The notes: generated by a model from the letters alone, not told the origin. A DNA stretch of 64,000 nucleotides from Nematopogon swammerdamellus (GCA_946902875.1 OX336348.1:15835741-15899740); one strand, 5' to 3'; positions 1-11,058 are shown, numbered from the stretch's first letter. Program-made: numbers and translations.

Positions 1-880
1 CGATTAAGAAAAGAAATTTTTTTTTACATTTTACATTATTATAATTTTTTTTTTTGTAAAAAAAAATCTTTGTTCCTCAAAAGTGATTTATTTACGATAC
101 AGAACCCCCCCTTAGCGTACTATTAACTAATTTTGAAAGACCTTATATATAATATCTTGTTTTCCATGTGCTTAGAAATATTTGGTTCAACTGGCCAATT
201 AGGGCTGTCACAACGCTACTTCAATTAGAAAATTTTGTACATTTTATGTATTGACCTAGCATTGCAATAACATAAGCATTATTTAATTAAACAAATAAAT
301 TAAACGCGCTCATTAGGGCTGCCACATATGAATGATTAGAAATAGAGTTCTGGGATATCATGTATGAAAGTAAATAAATATGTATTAAACCACGTTAAAA
401 TATGAGAGTGAATTGACCGCTAATTAGGGGTGTCGCTATTCTCTTTTTTTTTTTTAATTAGTAAGTAATTGAGAAATTTTCAAGAAAAAAATTTTTTTAC
501 AAGGTTTCCACATCCTTCTAAGGGATCAATACGAGAAAGATGGATAAAAATAGTCCAAGATGATACATTGTTTAAGGGAAAGTGAAAATTTAAATTTGTG
601 TAAAGTGAAATTTAAATTATTTTGTTTAAGTACGGAGGAAGAGTTATTTTAGTTGTGTTTGTGTGTGTAGTCCAAAGTATACCTAATGGTTTTTTTAGTT
701 ATATATATATATATATATATTTTTTTTTTTATAAATGCTGCACTCTTTATTTTATGTATGTTTGGTTTGGAGATTTTAAGTTTAGTCCAAGGCCAAGACC
801 GCAGTTATAAATTCTTTATTATTAAGTTTAGTTTTTTAGATATTATTCTAGTTATTAAGTGTAGGTATTATAAGAATACA
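1..880. other. AT-rich non-coding DNA with degenerate 112-bp repeat
   Basis: I see no gene here. A motif like ATTAGGGCTGTCAC recurs at 197, 311 and 422, spaced 114 and 111 bp, with loosely similar sequence between, so three degenerate tandem units are likely. A pure (AT)10 microsatellite lies at 701-720. The short open frames are low-complexity and have no recognisable protein content. Confidence 0.5.
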
Positions 881-1016
881 AAACGGCTTTACTCGCGGTC
901 GAAATATGAGCTGTGTGGCTCGACGTTTCGGGCCAAACGTATGGCCCATCATCATGAGCACTCTGGCCGAAATGTCGAGCCACACAGCTCGTATTTCGAT
1001 AGTGAGTAAAGCCGTT
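881..1016. repeat. Inverted repeat, 53-55 bp arms (MITE-like hairpin)
   Basis: The arms at 881-935 and 964-1016 are near-perfect reverse complements separated by 28 bp. They contain GAGCTGTGTGGCTCGAC and its complement. Differences are a few substitutions such as ATGAG against CGAGC. This could be a folded-back miniature transposon or the fossil of a larger palindrome. No target duplication is evident. Confidence 0.7.
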
Positions 1017-1492
1017 GTTACTTCTTAAAATGTCAAATAACCACGGTAATTTAAAAACCCATATAAGTTTAGGTATGTATTTCAAGTTATTATAGTTCTG
1101 TATTTTAAGTTTAAATACATAAAAACGTTTTTTTCGATGAAATTCACTATCTGTTTTCTTCTATAATCCTTTAAAACGTCCCACTGCTAGGCACGGACTC
1201 TGCTCACTAACGTAGGAGGTATTGTGTTTATTGTTGTTGTTTTATTGTTTATTGAGTATTCTTATGGCAGTCATATTGCACTCGAACTTGTCACAATTTG
1301 TTATATCCGGTTCGATTACTCGTACATGGTGACCAGTGGAAATCAGAAGCAGTTTACACAAAAATACCTTTCATAGACCAGTGTGCACTAGTTACCTAAC
1401 TTTATTTTTCTTCACCGGAGCGATCGTACCTATTCGTTATGAAATGCACGTATATCAATCTTTATCAAGGAAATAAATAAGTACATTAGTTA

Positions 1493-1554
1493 GTGCCCGG
1501 GATTTGAACCCGCAACTTCTGCATTGAGAAGCGTTACCACTAGACTACGGGCAC
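1493..1554 (-). ncRNA. tRNA-like fragment (pseudogene or SINE head)
   Basis: Read on the minus strand this begins GTGCCCG and ends CGGGCAC, a perfect 7-bp acceptor-like stem. It has an A-box-like AGTCTAGTGGTAAC and a B box GGTTCAAATCC. It is only 62 nt. The anticodon loop is 6 nt and the T arm overlaps the 3' stem, so a functional tRNA is unlikely. A tRNA pseudogene or the head of a tRNA-derived SINE fits better. Confidence 0.4.
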
Positions 1555-2087
1555 AATTAACCATAATACCTACTCGTAAAATAATAAATCGAAAAATATA
1601 TTTTTGGTAGACTAAGTGACAACCCTACGTATTCCAATGCACGTGTTGACTGACCGGCCGGGCCGGCCGGGCCGCTAGCCGCTAGTCGCTCGCTAGCTAG
1701 CCCCTCTCCCGCTCGCTTCCCGCCCCGCGCGGCTCAGCGTTCCGCCACCCCGCTACCTTACCTCATACCTCAGTTATTGGCCGTCATTTCTCTGTATTCT
1801 TTCTTCGTAGTGCTCACTCTATACATAAAATCTCTTTGGATTTAGCATGCAATGCTAACCTAGCGGGAGAATAAAGTGACACATGTCAGAGGTAAAATAA
1901 CTGTGAACGATCTATAGTCCAAACACCGCGCAAAAAGCGAATGACGGAGTTCTGATATAATCTGTGGTATAGGGGTCAAAAATATAAATAAATTTTTCGA
2001 ACACTAATACATTTGTTGAACAATTATGTAGAATAATATCGGCACTCTACTGTATTAATGCATTTTATATTTCCATTTTATTTTCAG
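1555..2087. other. Intergenic, with GC-rich patch at 1655-1760
   Basis: I see no gene. A sharply GC-rich patch, rich in GGCCGGGCC and CGCTAGC palindromic words, stands out from AT-rich flanks. It could be promoter-like or a repeat fragment. The block ends in a pyrimidine-rich tract TTTTATTTTCAG that looks like a splice acceptor. Confidence 0.35.
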
Positions 2088-2333
2088 AACCAAGGCGACG
2101 TTTGATAAGGCCGAATACTACTACAATTCCAGAAAGGCGTTTAAGCGATGGACAATATATTGTAAGATTGATTGACCCGATCTACGCGGAAAAACAAAGT
2201 ATTGATCGGTCGTCATATCTAACTGCTAAAATAAAGCGAACGGAATATACGACGATTACATACGAATGCAGGGTATGGTACTACGGCTGGAAATCTTGGT
2301 GGAGCCAGAGAGTAATAGTCTATATGAACAGAC
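2088..2333 (+). CDS. Possible internal coding exon, unknown protein
   Basis: A good acceptor (TTTTATTTTCAG, AG at 2086-2087) precedes an open frame of about 82 codons. It meets GTACGT, a donor-like word, at 2334. The frame runs on to 2407 if unspliced. The peptide is charged and aromatic, includes RLSDGQYIVRLIDPIYAEK and a WYYGWKSWW stretch, and has no domain I recognise. It lies immediately beside the truncated gag on the opposite strand, so the gag fragment may have landed in the following intron. A host exon, a decayed mobile-element exon and chance are all possible. No partner exon was found. Confidence 0.25.
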
Positions 2334-2355
2334 GTACGTACTTCTGTTTTATTAT

Positions 2356-3393
2356 TTATTGTTCGAAAATGTGTCCCTTTACTCCGCATTCACTGCAGTA
2401 TTTGTAGCGTAGCGAACATTCACTTTTTAAATGCCCTTTTTTTCCACAACAAAAACACGCACTATCACTATTACGCTTACTGGCCGCACCAGCATGGTCG
2501 TCGCCGGCAGGGGCTGCAGCGCCGCGGCTCGGTCCCGCACCGTCCGTACGGCCGCGCCAGCCAGCACCCCCGCTCCAACCGCTCTGCCTCGGCCGCTCCG
2601 TCCCAGTTGATCGTTCTCGTCGGTAATCTTTTCTGACGTGGAATAATTGAGGTTCCGCATTTTCGGAGCCGTCGTGTGGTGTTCCCTTCATGACCTCATA
2701 TGCCAATTCTGCTGTGCGAGCTGCTGTCTTCAGTTTGCTGAGGGGTTGATCCGCAATTTTCATGAGTTCATATTTAATGAGTTGACTGTTTACACCGTTG
2801 AGCAGGCACTCCTTGATTTCCTCGTCCACATCGGCAAATTCACATTTTTCCGACAACCTTCTGAGTTCCAGAGAATACTGTTCCACTGTTTCATCTGAGC
2901 GCTGCATTCGCTTTCGGAACTGTGCACGGTATATAGCTTTATTAGACGCCGGATGATAGTGCTGTTGTAACTTAGCGCACAGTTCCTCGAAGGAGAATGA
3001 AGTTGGTTTTTTTGGTAAACACAGATTTGATAGAAGTTCGTATACTTTCGGTGACAATTTCGTAATGAGTAGTGGAACCTTTTTTTCCAGTGCCACATCA
3101 TGGAGGAGGACAAAACAGTTAAATTGCTCCACATATTTTTCCCAGTTTCCTCCACAGAATGTGTCTATGCTGCTTACAAATGTAGCCATTGTTGGCTCGC
3201 CTCTGATGATACTTGGCGGATCGGGAATGCCTTTTACGGCCCGTCGAACCGCTGCCCTTAGTTCCTCCGCCGTGGGGTTAAGGCCAACGTCAATTCCCAA
3301 CTGTTCCGAGATTGCGGTAAGTTGTTCTTTTGTTTTTTCTTTAATCCATCCTGTTTTTCCCTCGCTGATAAGTTCTTGTATTTGTTTATTCAT
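2356..3393 (-). CDS. Gag-like protein, Ty3/Gypsy type, 345 aa, no pol
   Basis: Uninterrupted 345-codon frame starting at an ATG (3391-3393). Residues about 75-215 look like a retrotransposon capsid (retrotrans_gag) domain: a W-x2-Y-x2-QF-x2-F start and a HYHPASNKAIYRAQFRKR segment. A basic Gly/Arg-rich stretch follows. The C-terminus has one complete zinc knuckle, CFCCGKKGHLKSEC, and a second knuckle (YCSECGVKGH) that loses its last Cys at the stop. Such capsids package retrotransposon RNA in the cytoplasm. No protease, RT or integrase follows, and I could not identify LTRs or a primer-binding site. It is probably a fragment of a Gypsy-like element. The lack of stops in a window of broken elements leaves open a recent insertion or an exapted gag. 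Confidence 0.7.
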   Translation of the reverse strand: MNKQIQELISEGKTGWIKEKTKEQLTAISEQLGIDVGLNPTAEELRAAVRRAVKGIPDPPSIIRGEPTMATFVSSIDTFCGGNWEKYVEQFNCFVLLHDVALEKKVPLLITKLSPKVYELLSNLCLPKKPTSFSFEELCAKLQQHYHPASNKAIYRAQFRKRMQRSDETVEQYSLELRRLSEKCEFADVDEEIKECLLNGVNSQLIKYELMKIADQPLSKLKTAARTAELAYEVMKGTPHDGSENAEPQLFHVRKDYRRERSTGTERPRQSGWSGGAGWRGRTDGAGPSRGAAAPAGDDHAGAASKRNSDSACFCCGKKGHLKSECSLRYKYCSECGVKGHIFEQ

Positions 3394-5020
3394 TTAGTTG
3401 TTGACATTTGTTTTACTGCCATTCGTGGCCAAAGACTAGTTATAGGGCGGCCTCGCGCGGCCGCTGACTAGTGTGACGTCACGTCTGTTCGGGCAACCGA
3501 TGCGTGCCATAAATAATTTGGTATTTTCTTTTTTTTTATTTTTATATATCGGTCATCTGTTACTTTCGTTCGCCTCGCGGCAATGTCGCTCGAACGCACC
3601 AATTTCCTTTCGACAGCACTACCAACACTACGGACGTCGTACGACGGGTAACAAGACACGATCACGCAGGAAATCGCGACACGGTTCACGGCAGCAGGCC
3701 TCAGACACTCCTTCATACCTACCGCGATAATCACCTACAGCGCGCGATATTCGGAGAATACAAAACAGTCCGGGCAGCCCCGCGCTTGCGAGCGCACGCA
3801 TACAGTCGATCGCCTGGATGGAACGAACTATTTTATTCAGTACCTATGAAGTATTCTGTGCCTATTCTTCGATATAATAATAATGGAGCAATTGGAGCAT
3901 CGTAATACTAATAATGACTAATTAAATTTAATGATTAATTTTAGGTATATATTTGTATTTTTATACTTTGTATATGTGAAACTAATGTAAATATTGTAAA
4001 TGTGTTAATAAAGAATTAATAATGACTACTAATACTAATAATACTATCTCGGTAATGAACGAATGATGATAATAATAATATGATAATTTTGTGTATTTTT
4101 ATAAGTTTTTGTATAATATAAAATATATAAAATTAATATAAATACTTAGTAAAAATGTGAAAATAAAGAAATGATAATAATAATATGTCAAATCAAATAA
4201 TTTATTTATTTCATTATTTCATGTACGCATTTACAAAGAGAGGCTCTGCAATAGAAGAATCTGTCTCACAGAGGCAGTTCCTGATTCATAGGCATTTTGC
4301 GCTTATCTAATATACAACAATTAAAATAAGAAACTAATTAAATAAATGAATCAATCAAATTAGCATGTCATCATCATTATACTTCCGAGAAGCCACAGAG
4401 TTTTGTCATTTATTCGTAACAGTAATTTATTCGTCACACAAGACGACAACCCCAACACGATACGAATCGCGCCAAAAGAGATAGAGTTATGCGATAGAAA
4501 GAGAAGCGTGATGTAGGTTATTATTCGAGTTAGGCATGCAGCGCTTTGCGAGCTGAATTGCACTTTATTGCGTCTCAGCAAGAGTAGCTATTCCTTTATG
4601 TGGCCTTGTGGAGTGTCGCTTCTGGTACTCTTTTCTATTCTGTGACGGCAGTCACAGCAGCATAAAAAAAAATATGGTGGATTTGTTTCCTTTACAGAAA
4701 CACTTCGCGCACACGTAGCTTACGTTCCTCGTCGCCAGTTGCTGTATCCCTCTATGAGCGATGCGGCTTAATGTTTGTGTGTATTAATTAAACACTACAA
4801 CTGATTATATTAACAGTTTATTATACATGACGTTTAACACAACCTTTTGCTATCTGCGCGAGCAGCGGAAGAGAGTGGCCAACCTCAGAACATTCACAGA
4901 CAGTGTTACCACAAATATGTTATTTGATGTTAGAGGAAACGCGGGCGGCGTTTTGCCCATACAAACGTATACTTAGCCTATTTTCTTCCTACTTTTTTTT
5001 AAAGGATACTAAGTACATTA
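3394..5020. other. Non-coding, AT-rich
   Basis: I see no supported gene. A GC-rich stretch around 3440-3480 and 3560-3850 gives way to AT-rich DNA. Two similar segments (about 3932-4025 and 4082-4178) each end near AATAAAG followed by AATAATAAT, suggesting a duplicated element 3' end. TTTATTTATTTC at 4200-4215 may be the A-rich tail of a minus-strand LINE. Confidence 0.4.
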
Positions 5021-5099
5021 TATACACAACCGACCGGTTAGCGCCTGCACATCACCACTCGTTCCCGAGGATGAACATCACAAGTCTTTAGAAATCGTA

Positions 5100-5753
5100 G
5101 TGCGAGTGTCAGATGAGTGCCCCCTCGCCCCGCCCCGCACCCGCACCGTCCGGCTATTCCACTCCGCCGACTACGCGGCGGTGTGCGAGTCACTCGATCG
5201 TATCGATTGGCAATCTGAAATAAATACAATTGACAATATTGACGGAATGGTATCTAGTTTTTATTTATTATTAAACAGTATTATTGAACAACACGTCCCT
5301 ATTAAGATTTTAAAAGGCGACTCTAAATATCCACCTTGGATTAGTTCCTCATTGATAAAAGTTACAAAAGAAAAATTGAAATTCCACAAAAGGTGGAACA
5401 AATTCGGTCATCTGGAGGATTATAACACATTTGCACTATTAAGAACGCGACAAAAAAGGGTCCAAAAGGCTTGTTATGACAACTTTATCTCTAAAGCGGA
5501 GCGCCATATTAAATCAAATTGTAAAAAATTTTGGTCTTTTGTTAAATCTAAGCAAAATACAACAGGCATTCCTACCAATATGTTTCATGGCACACAGCAT
5601 GCTTCAGGTGGACAAGAAATTTCAGACATTTTTAACAACTATTTTCAGTCGGTCTTTGAACCGCCAGTTAATATACCTTCTCGACTTATTTCCAGTAACT
5701 GCAACAGCGTCAACCTTGGTAGTATATACATAGGTATCTGTCGAGAAGACTGA
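5100..5753 (+). pseudogene. LINE ORF2 fragment, endonuclease-RT linker
   Basis: Frame of about 217 codons, open upstream to roughly 5040, without a genuine start. It carries the region between endonuclease and RT of a Jockey-clade polyprotein, recognised from YPPWISSSLIKVTKEK and the basic segment after it. The expected RT start (TGPDGLHP) lies 35 nt past the end in another frame, so a small indel near 5730-5750 broke the protein. It would have primed reverse transcription of its own RNA at a nicked chromosomal site. It is not functional. Confidence 0.65.
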
Positions 5754-5784
5754 GCGCTATCTGAAGTGTATAAATCGTAATAAA

Positions 5785-6225
5785 GGTACTGGCCCGGACG
5801 GCCTACATCCACTATTTATCCAGCGTTGTGCTAAATCATTATCTCTCCCTGTTAGCATGTTATTTAAAAAGTCCCTTAATACTGGAGTTTTCCCGAGTCA
5901 ATGGAAGCGTACTTACATAACACCCGTTTTCAAAAAAGGCGATAAGGACGATATATCTAATTATCGACCTATCAGCAAACTATGCACTTTAGGTAAAACT
6001 TTTGAAAAAATTATCTTTGACGTTATTTTTCCAATCATAAAGCCACAGCTAATAGAAAACCAACATGGTTTTGTCAGTAAGAAGTCGACTGAGACCAACC
6101 TCGCCGAATTTATCGATATAGCTCTTGGGGCAATGGATCACGGGTATCAGGTAGATGTCGTGTATACTGATTATTCGAAATGTTTCGACAAAATTCCACA
6201 TAACCTATTATTACAAAAAATTTAA
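5785..6225 (+). pseudogene. LINE reverse transcriptase, palm part
   Basis: The frame encodes RT motifs in order: TGPDGLHPLFI, the SNYRPISKLCTLGKTFEKI block, NQHGFVSKKSTETNL, and motif A-like YTDYSKCFDKIPH with one catalytic Asp. It stops at a TAA just after PHNLLLQKI, where the related sequence resumes downstream. The motif content fits the Jockey group. Catalysis would need motif C (YADD), which sits in the next fragment, so this is a broken piece of one enzyme. Confidence 0.7.
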
Positions 6226-6339
6226 TCAATTGGTATACACGGCGACCTACTTCGGTGGCTGACTTCCTACCTACAGAATAGATCCCAAGCGGTCAGTTAG
6301 CGGTTTTTGCTCCTCTTTCGTTCCTGTTACTTCTGGGGT

Positions 6340-6622
6340 CCCTCAGGGTTCCCACCTCGGACCTCTGATGTTTAACATCTTCATTAATGACGTAACACAT
6401 TTTGTCAAAAACTCAATTTTATTACTATACGCGGATGACAAAAAGATTATTAAGGTAATAAAATCACTTCTTGATTGTCATGATTTGCAAAAAGATTTGA
6501 ATAACTTGGTAACTTATTGTAAAAACAATTACCTCCATTTAAATGTTGATAAATGCGCTACCATTTCCTTCTCTCGTAAGCAAAATACCGTTCACTTCAA
6601 TTATAATCTCTCTAATAGATAA
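6340..6622 (+). pseudogene. LINE reverse transcriptase, YADD part
   Basis: Begins near the GVPQGSHLGP motif (around 6340) and includes FNIFINDV and the catalytic YADD box. A NVDKCATISFSRK segment, typical after motif C, follows. The frame ends at 6622. It belongs to the same element as the fragments on either side. At least two frame changes separate it from the palm piece. Confidence 0.7.
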
Positions 6623-6706
6623 TTCAATAGAGTTACCGAAGTCAGAGACCTTGGAGTTCTGCTTGACAGTAAATTAATTTTTAAATCACATATTGACACA
6701 ATAACA

Positions 6707-7105
6707 TTGAAAGCATATAAACTACTCGGTTTTATATTTAGGACTTGCAATGTATTCAAAAATGTCTCAACTTTCATAACCCTATACTCCTCGTTTGTCA
6801 GACCTATTATTGAATATGCCTCCATAGTATGGAACCCGCAGTATGCAGTCTATATAACTGAAATAGAAAAAATTCAAAAAAAGTTTTTAAAATATGTTGG
6901 CTATAGAACTCGTAGGGGAAGTGAGAGCGACGATAACACATTTGAAATAATGTCTCTCGAGAAAAGAAGGCAGATCAAGGATATTACTTTCATATACAAG
7001 TTGATCCATCATTACATAGATTCTCCTTATTTGTTAAGTAAGTTAAGTTTCGTTGCCCTACTAAGGCAACGAGATGTCTTAACACTTTTCATATCGCCAA
7101 AGTGA
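6707..7105 (+). pseudogene. LINE ORF2 C-terminal region
   Basis: A 132-codon frame covers the thumb/C-terminal region, recognised by LGFIFRTC, the PIIEYASIVWNP motif and the IQKKFLKYV segment common to Jockey and CR1 RTs. A frameshift separates it from the YADD piece. A typical C-terminal tail is lost around 7100. 7106-7525 is probably 3' untranslated sequence. Confidence 0.65.
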
Positions 7106-7558
7106 GTACCAATTATAGTAAAAATTCTTTTACTAACTGGAGTTGTGCTACTTATGACAACTTCTTCTCCTGTCTTGATTTATTTCATGTATCACTCAGC
7201 CATCTCAAAAGGTCAGCGATCGAAACAGTAAATGATGAAACAGGTGTTAAAGCGGGCAGATGAGAATTGTGTGAGGGTAGGTTGGGTTGGTTTTCTTGCT
7301 AGGTACATGGTAGGTATGTACTTCTTATCAACGTATCTCCTATGGTTAAGTAATTGGTTGATTTTCGTGTGTTGGTATTAGTTAGTTTTTGATGTTTTCT
7401 TTCTTTTAGGTTAATTTATTAATCATGAACGCACTTAATACGGATAACTTTATGTAGAAAACTTTACTGGTCTCTGTGTAATTAATGTTAGTACTTACTC
7501 CTTTTTATGATGACTGTATGTTTTCCAAATAAAATAAAATAAATGAAAAACTCTCTCA

Positions 7559-8318
7559 TTGCATTTTTGTTACACGGTTTCTTACCTGTCAATTTCTCAC
7601 AATCAAGCTTCTCAATACATAGCCCTTCTAAAGACTTTACGCGACTCAATGCAACATAAGTTTGACCCTCCTCAAATAGTCTGGAGCCCAAATACACGAC
7701 AGCATGGTCAACAGTACTGCCCTGCATTTTATGTACGGTGGAGGCCCATGACAAAATTATCGGTAACATCCGTCTCTCAGCTGTTCCATAATTAAACTTT
7801 GCTGGAAACTATATGGCTTTAGGATGGATAAGGTGTACGCCGTCGCTTTCAAAATCAATTTGAACAGATGGTATGTCTGTTTCATACATTTGAGTTCGAC
7901 GAAACTGAGGCCATACAATTTCTGTGATGTAGCCTATGGCGCCGTTCACCAACCCTTTCGTGACGTTAACGTTAGCACGTAACGTAACTTTGGCTCCTAT
8001 GAATATTGTTATCAAATTCTTGAGGTAAACCACCTGTATTGTTAATATCTGCTGGTATGATATCGGCTATATTAATGTTGTCCATATTTCGGGTTGCATT
8101 TACCAGATGGTCCTAGGCTTTGATTTTGTATATACGAGCACTTTTTTTCGGAACAAATTAAGAACCACATTGTTGTGATTGTTAACCTGTTGGTTGCATG
8201 GGTATACTCTTAACGCCTTATCGATAGCGAACTCACCAACTGAATCTTGAAGAACTCTTCCCATAAGTACACTAAAATGCTCAGATGTCAGTTCACCAAT
8301 TCGCAGTGCATTTAGCAC
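7559..8318 (-). pseudogene. Pif1-like (Helitron) helicase C-terminus, broken
   Basis: Three minus-strand fragments in order cover the end of a Pif1-family helicase. 8318-8100 contains LNALRIGELT. 8033-7809 contains AKVTLRANVNVTKGLVNGA, the Pif1 segment for nucleic-acid contact. 7769-7559 contains [19 protein letters not shown] and [13 protein letters not shown], the last superfamily-1B motifs. Walker A and B motifs are absent. Frameshifts separate the parts. The same tail, fused directly to the minisatellite, occurs in the other two copies. This one keeps more helicase sequence and may be closer to the ancestor. Confidence 0.7.
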
Positions 8319-8339
8319 ATCAATTAAAGTTCAACAGTC

Positions 8340-9172
8340 TACCTCCTGCCTCCATAATCAGATCCTCGTCACCAAGTGTATTGGTAGAAGTATGGGACAC
8401 TCGTCCAAACCAACTAAATGAGCCCAAACTCGAGGGGGTTACTAGTAACAGTTGAAGAGTTCCACTTCTCTGATCTGTGGTTCACCTCCTGACTCCATCA
8501 TCAGACTCTCGTCACCAAGTGTATTGGTAGAAGTATGGGACACTCGTCCGAACCAACCATATCAGCCCAAACTCGAGGGGGTTACTAGTAACGGTTGAAG
8601 AGTGCCACTGTACACCTCCTGACTCCATCATCAGACCCGCGTCACCAAGTGTATTGGTAGAAGTATGGGACACTCGTGCAAACCAACCAAATGATCCCAA
8701 ACTCGAGGGGGTTACTAGTAACGGTTGAAGAGTTCCACTGTACACCTCCTGACTCCATCATCAGACCCTCGTCACCAAGTGTATTGGTAGAAGTATGGGA
8801 CACTCGTCCAAACCAACTAAATGAGCCCAAACTCGAGGGGGTTACTAGTAACGGTTGAAGAGTTCCACTGTCCACCTCCTGACTCCATCATCAGACCCTC
8901 GTTACCAAGTGTATTGATAGAAGTATGGGACACTCGTCCAAACCAACCAAATGAGCCTAAACTCGAGGGGTTTACTAGTAACGGTTGAAGAGTTCCACTG
9001 TCCACCTCCTGACTCCATCATGAGACCCTCGTCACTAAGTGTATTGGTAGAAGTATGGAACACTCGTCCAAGCCAACCAAATGAGCCCAAACTCGAGGGG
9101 GTTACTAGTAACGGTTGAAGAGTTCCACTGTCCACCTCCTGACTCCATCATCAGACCCTCATTACCAAGTTG
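8340..9172. repeat. 130-bp minisatellite, about 6 units
   Basis: Units start near CTCGTCACCAAGTGTATTGG and repeat every 130 bp with few substitutions. Most units carry CTCGAGGGGGTTACTAGTAAC, with the perfect 12-bp palindrome GTTACTAGTAAC. The open frames across it are by-products of the repeat. Confidence 0.9.
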
Positions 9173-9328
9173 AAATTATCATAATATTGTATTGTCACGA
9201 GAACTCAATGTGTGTGCAAAGTTTCATAAAATCGGTTCAGTAGAAGTAGTTGAAAAAGTTGTCGCAAGATTTGAAACAAAGATAGAAACAAACAAATATA
9301 GGGAGTCAAGCTAAATAAAACCGTTTAA

Positions 9329-9830
9329 TAATAATAAAAAAAAGTCGGCACGGGGCGTGGCTTATGACATCAAGGATTTGCTTCGACTCCCGCGTAGACT
9401 TGCATACATATTGTCGGTAGAGGCGACAATCACGTGTAAATTATTTTACTATTCACTATGAAAGGGAGAAGGTATTCTGCCACAAATGAGATAGGTACTG
9501 ATTCTGCGTTCATGCAAAAGGTTGCATGTTGCCAGTTACCACTACGGATGTAAAGCGGATACGCTACTCTTTGCATAATTGTCCTATTATTGGAATTTAT
9601 AATATATTTTTATTAACCTAATTATGCGAGCCTGATTCGCTCTTGGCCGTTTTTTTTTGTCCTCCAGATACTGTCAACACAAAGTGAGCGCTGTGTGCAC
9701 GTCGCGCAGTAGCTTGCACGCGACCCTCGCTGTACCTCGTAGATATATTTTTTCGCAGCACATTAAACAAAAGTACCGGAGTCGTCCTTCTGTACGCCAG
9801 TACTATTAGGTATTCTGTGGTATCAGCAGT
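9329..9830. other. Non-coding, repeat-derived
   Basis: I see no gene. At about 9624-9658 lies a GAGCCTGATTCGCTCTTGGC word followed by a T run, a degenerate version of the ACTCGCACTTGGCCGG repeat end seen at 10,265 and 52,690. Confidence 0.4.
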
Positions 9831-10293
9831 ATCGGCACGGAATAACTAATAGATATTCTGGGTGTCGGCATTCTATTTTGATAGCGGGCGTCCTTCCGAT
9901 TCTTCCGTCCGTCCGTCCGTCCATCCGTCCGTCCGTCCGTCCATCCGTCCGTCCGTCCGTCAGTCCGTCCGTCCGAGGGCTGTATCTCTTGAACCGTAAT
10001 AGGTAGTCCGTTGAAATTTTCACATAATTGTGTTATTATGTTATTATGGCCGATATAATAACAAATAAGAAAAAGTAAAAAAATCACGGGGATTCCTATA
10101 TAAGAAACTAAAAAGTGTATGCGCGCGCGCCATCTACCGAAAGGAGTATGAAGCATTTTAACTAATTAAGGATTTTATCTAATACGAAGCATTTCATAAA
10201 CACGCCATAGATGGCGTGAGTGGCGCTGACCATGACATGGCGATACGGAACCCTCGGTGCACGAGTTCGACTCGCACTTGGCCGGTTTTTTTT
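9830..10293. repeat. Dispersed repeat with (GTCC)n, ends in CTCGCACTTGGCCGG
   Basis: A (GTCC)n array with a few CATCC variants occupies 9904-9974. The segment ends with CGAGTTCGACTCGCACTTGG and a T run at 10,263-10,291. The terminal word matches the right end of the modular element at 51,538-52,716. It is probably a partial non-autonomous element. Confidence 0.55.
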
Positions 10294-10888
10294 AAATTAA
10301 GGTTGTCAGTTAGTAAAGTAGCCCAAAAATCGCACAAACATTTGTCGTAGTCGCCCAAATTGAGACAGTCAATACAATATAATACTGTTTTTTTCGTGTA
10401 TTTCACGGTACGTGTCCCGCTGGGACACTAAAAAACACTCTAGGGAGTAACCATGAGAACAGGTTATGTCGGGGCGGTGGATTTCGTTTCCGAAAAATAC
10501 GTTAATTTGCCCGATTTTTTTGTAAATGTCTTAAGGTGATGTCAGAGTGCGTCTGACTCGAATTTCAAGAAGAATGCCGGCAATATTACTTACCTGACAG
10601 ATTCAGTTTTAATATATGTAAAACTTCATCTATCAGCTCAGATCGAAGGCTTTTTGAAAACACGATTTGATTAACTTCGCTCGATAAAAAAAAATTGGTT
10701 GTCTGTAAAGTTGGTTTACGGACGATAGTTTTACGTGATGACGTGGAATAATTGTAGTACATAGAGCAAAGATCACTAATTCTATTTCCAGTAGAAAGAT
10801 TAATCATCTTATGACTGGCCATCAATAAACGCCTTAAAAAATTTAAACACCGTAACATTGCTTAAAAAAGAAAAAAAACAAAACAAAA
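10294..10888. other. No feature recognised
   Basis: Unique-looking AT-rich DNA. A 90-codon minus-strand frame at 10,586-10,858 has no recognisable domain or codon bias, so I do not call it. Confidence 0.4.
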
Positions 10889-10960
10889 TTTGAGGGATTC
10901 GAACCCATTGTCCAAAAATACAAATCCTACACTCTTACCACTCTTACAAGCTCACTGGCT
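10889..10960 (-). ncRNA. tRNA-like fragment with pol III boxes
   Basis: On the minus strand a B box GGGTTCGAATCCC (10,894-10,907) follows an A-box-like GTAAGAGTGGTAAGAGTG at the usual distance. The T stem pairs only partly and no clear acceptor stem closes it. A tRNA pseudogene or SINE head is likely. Confidence 0.35.
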
Positions 10961-11058
10961 GACAAAACATGAAAATGTTTATTGGAAAAATTATGAAAAC
11001 CTAAAAATGCACTATTTCGAAATTTGAACATAATATAAAATAATCTTAAAATTTAACT

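Larger units (their letters stand above)
5025..7542 (+). mobile_element. Decayed Jockey-like LINE, 5'-truncated
   Basis: Contains the endonuclease-RT linker, RT and C-terminal region of a non-LTR retrotransposon in order, with several frame breaks. It ends in an AAATAAAATAAAATAA tail at 7526-7542. The sequence right after the tail matches the middle of the Helitron copy at 27.59 kb, so this LINE appears inserted in that Helitron. The endonuclease domain is missing at the 5' side. Confidence 0.75.
7543..9328 (-). mobile_element. Helitron/Helentron-like element, copy 1
   Basis: Helicase C-terminal remnants on the minus strand (7559-8318), a 130-bp tandem array (8340-9172) and a terminal block ending AATAAAACCGTTTAA at 9328. 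Terminal block and array match the copies at 27.0-29.4 and 44.1-47.7 kb. The low-coordinate end, including the long palindrome of the other copies, is missing because a LINE abuts at 7542. Rolling-circle Helitrons encode a Rep-helicase. No Rep part is visible, so the element is non-autonomous. Confidence 0.65.
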
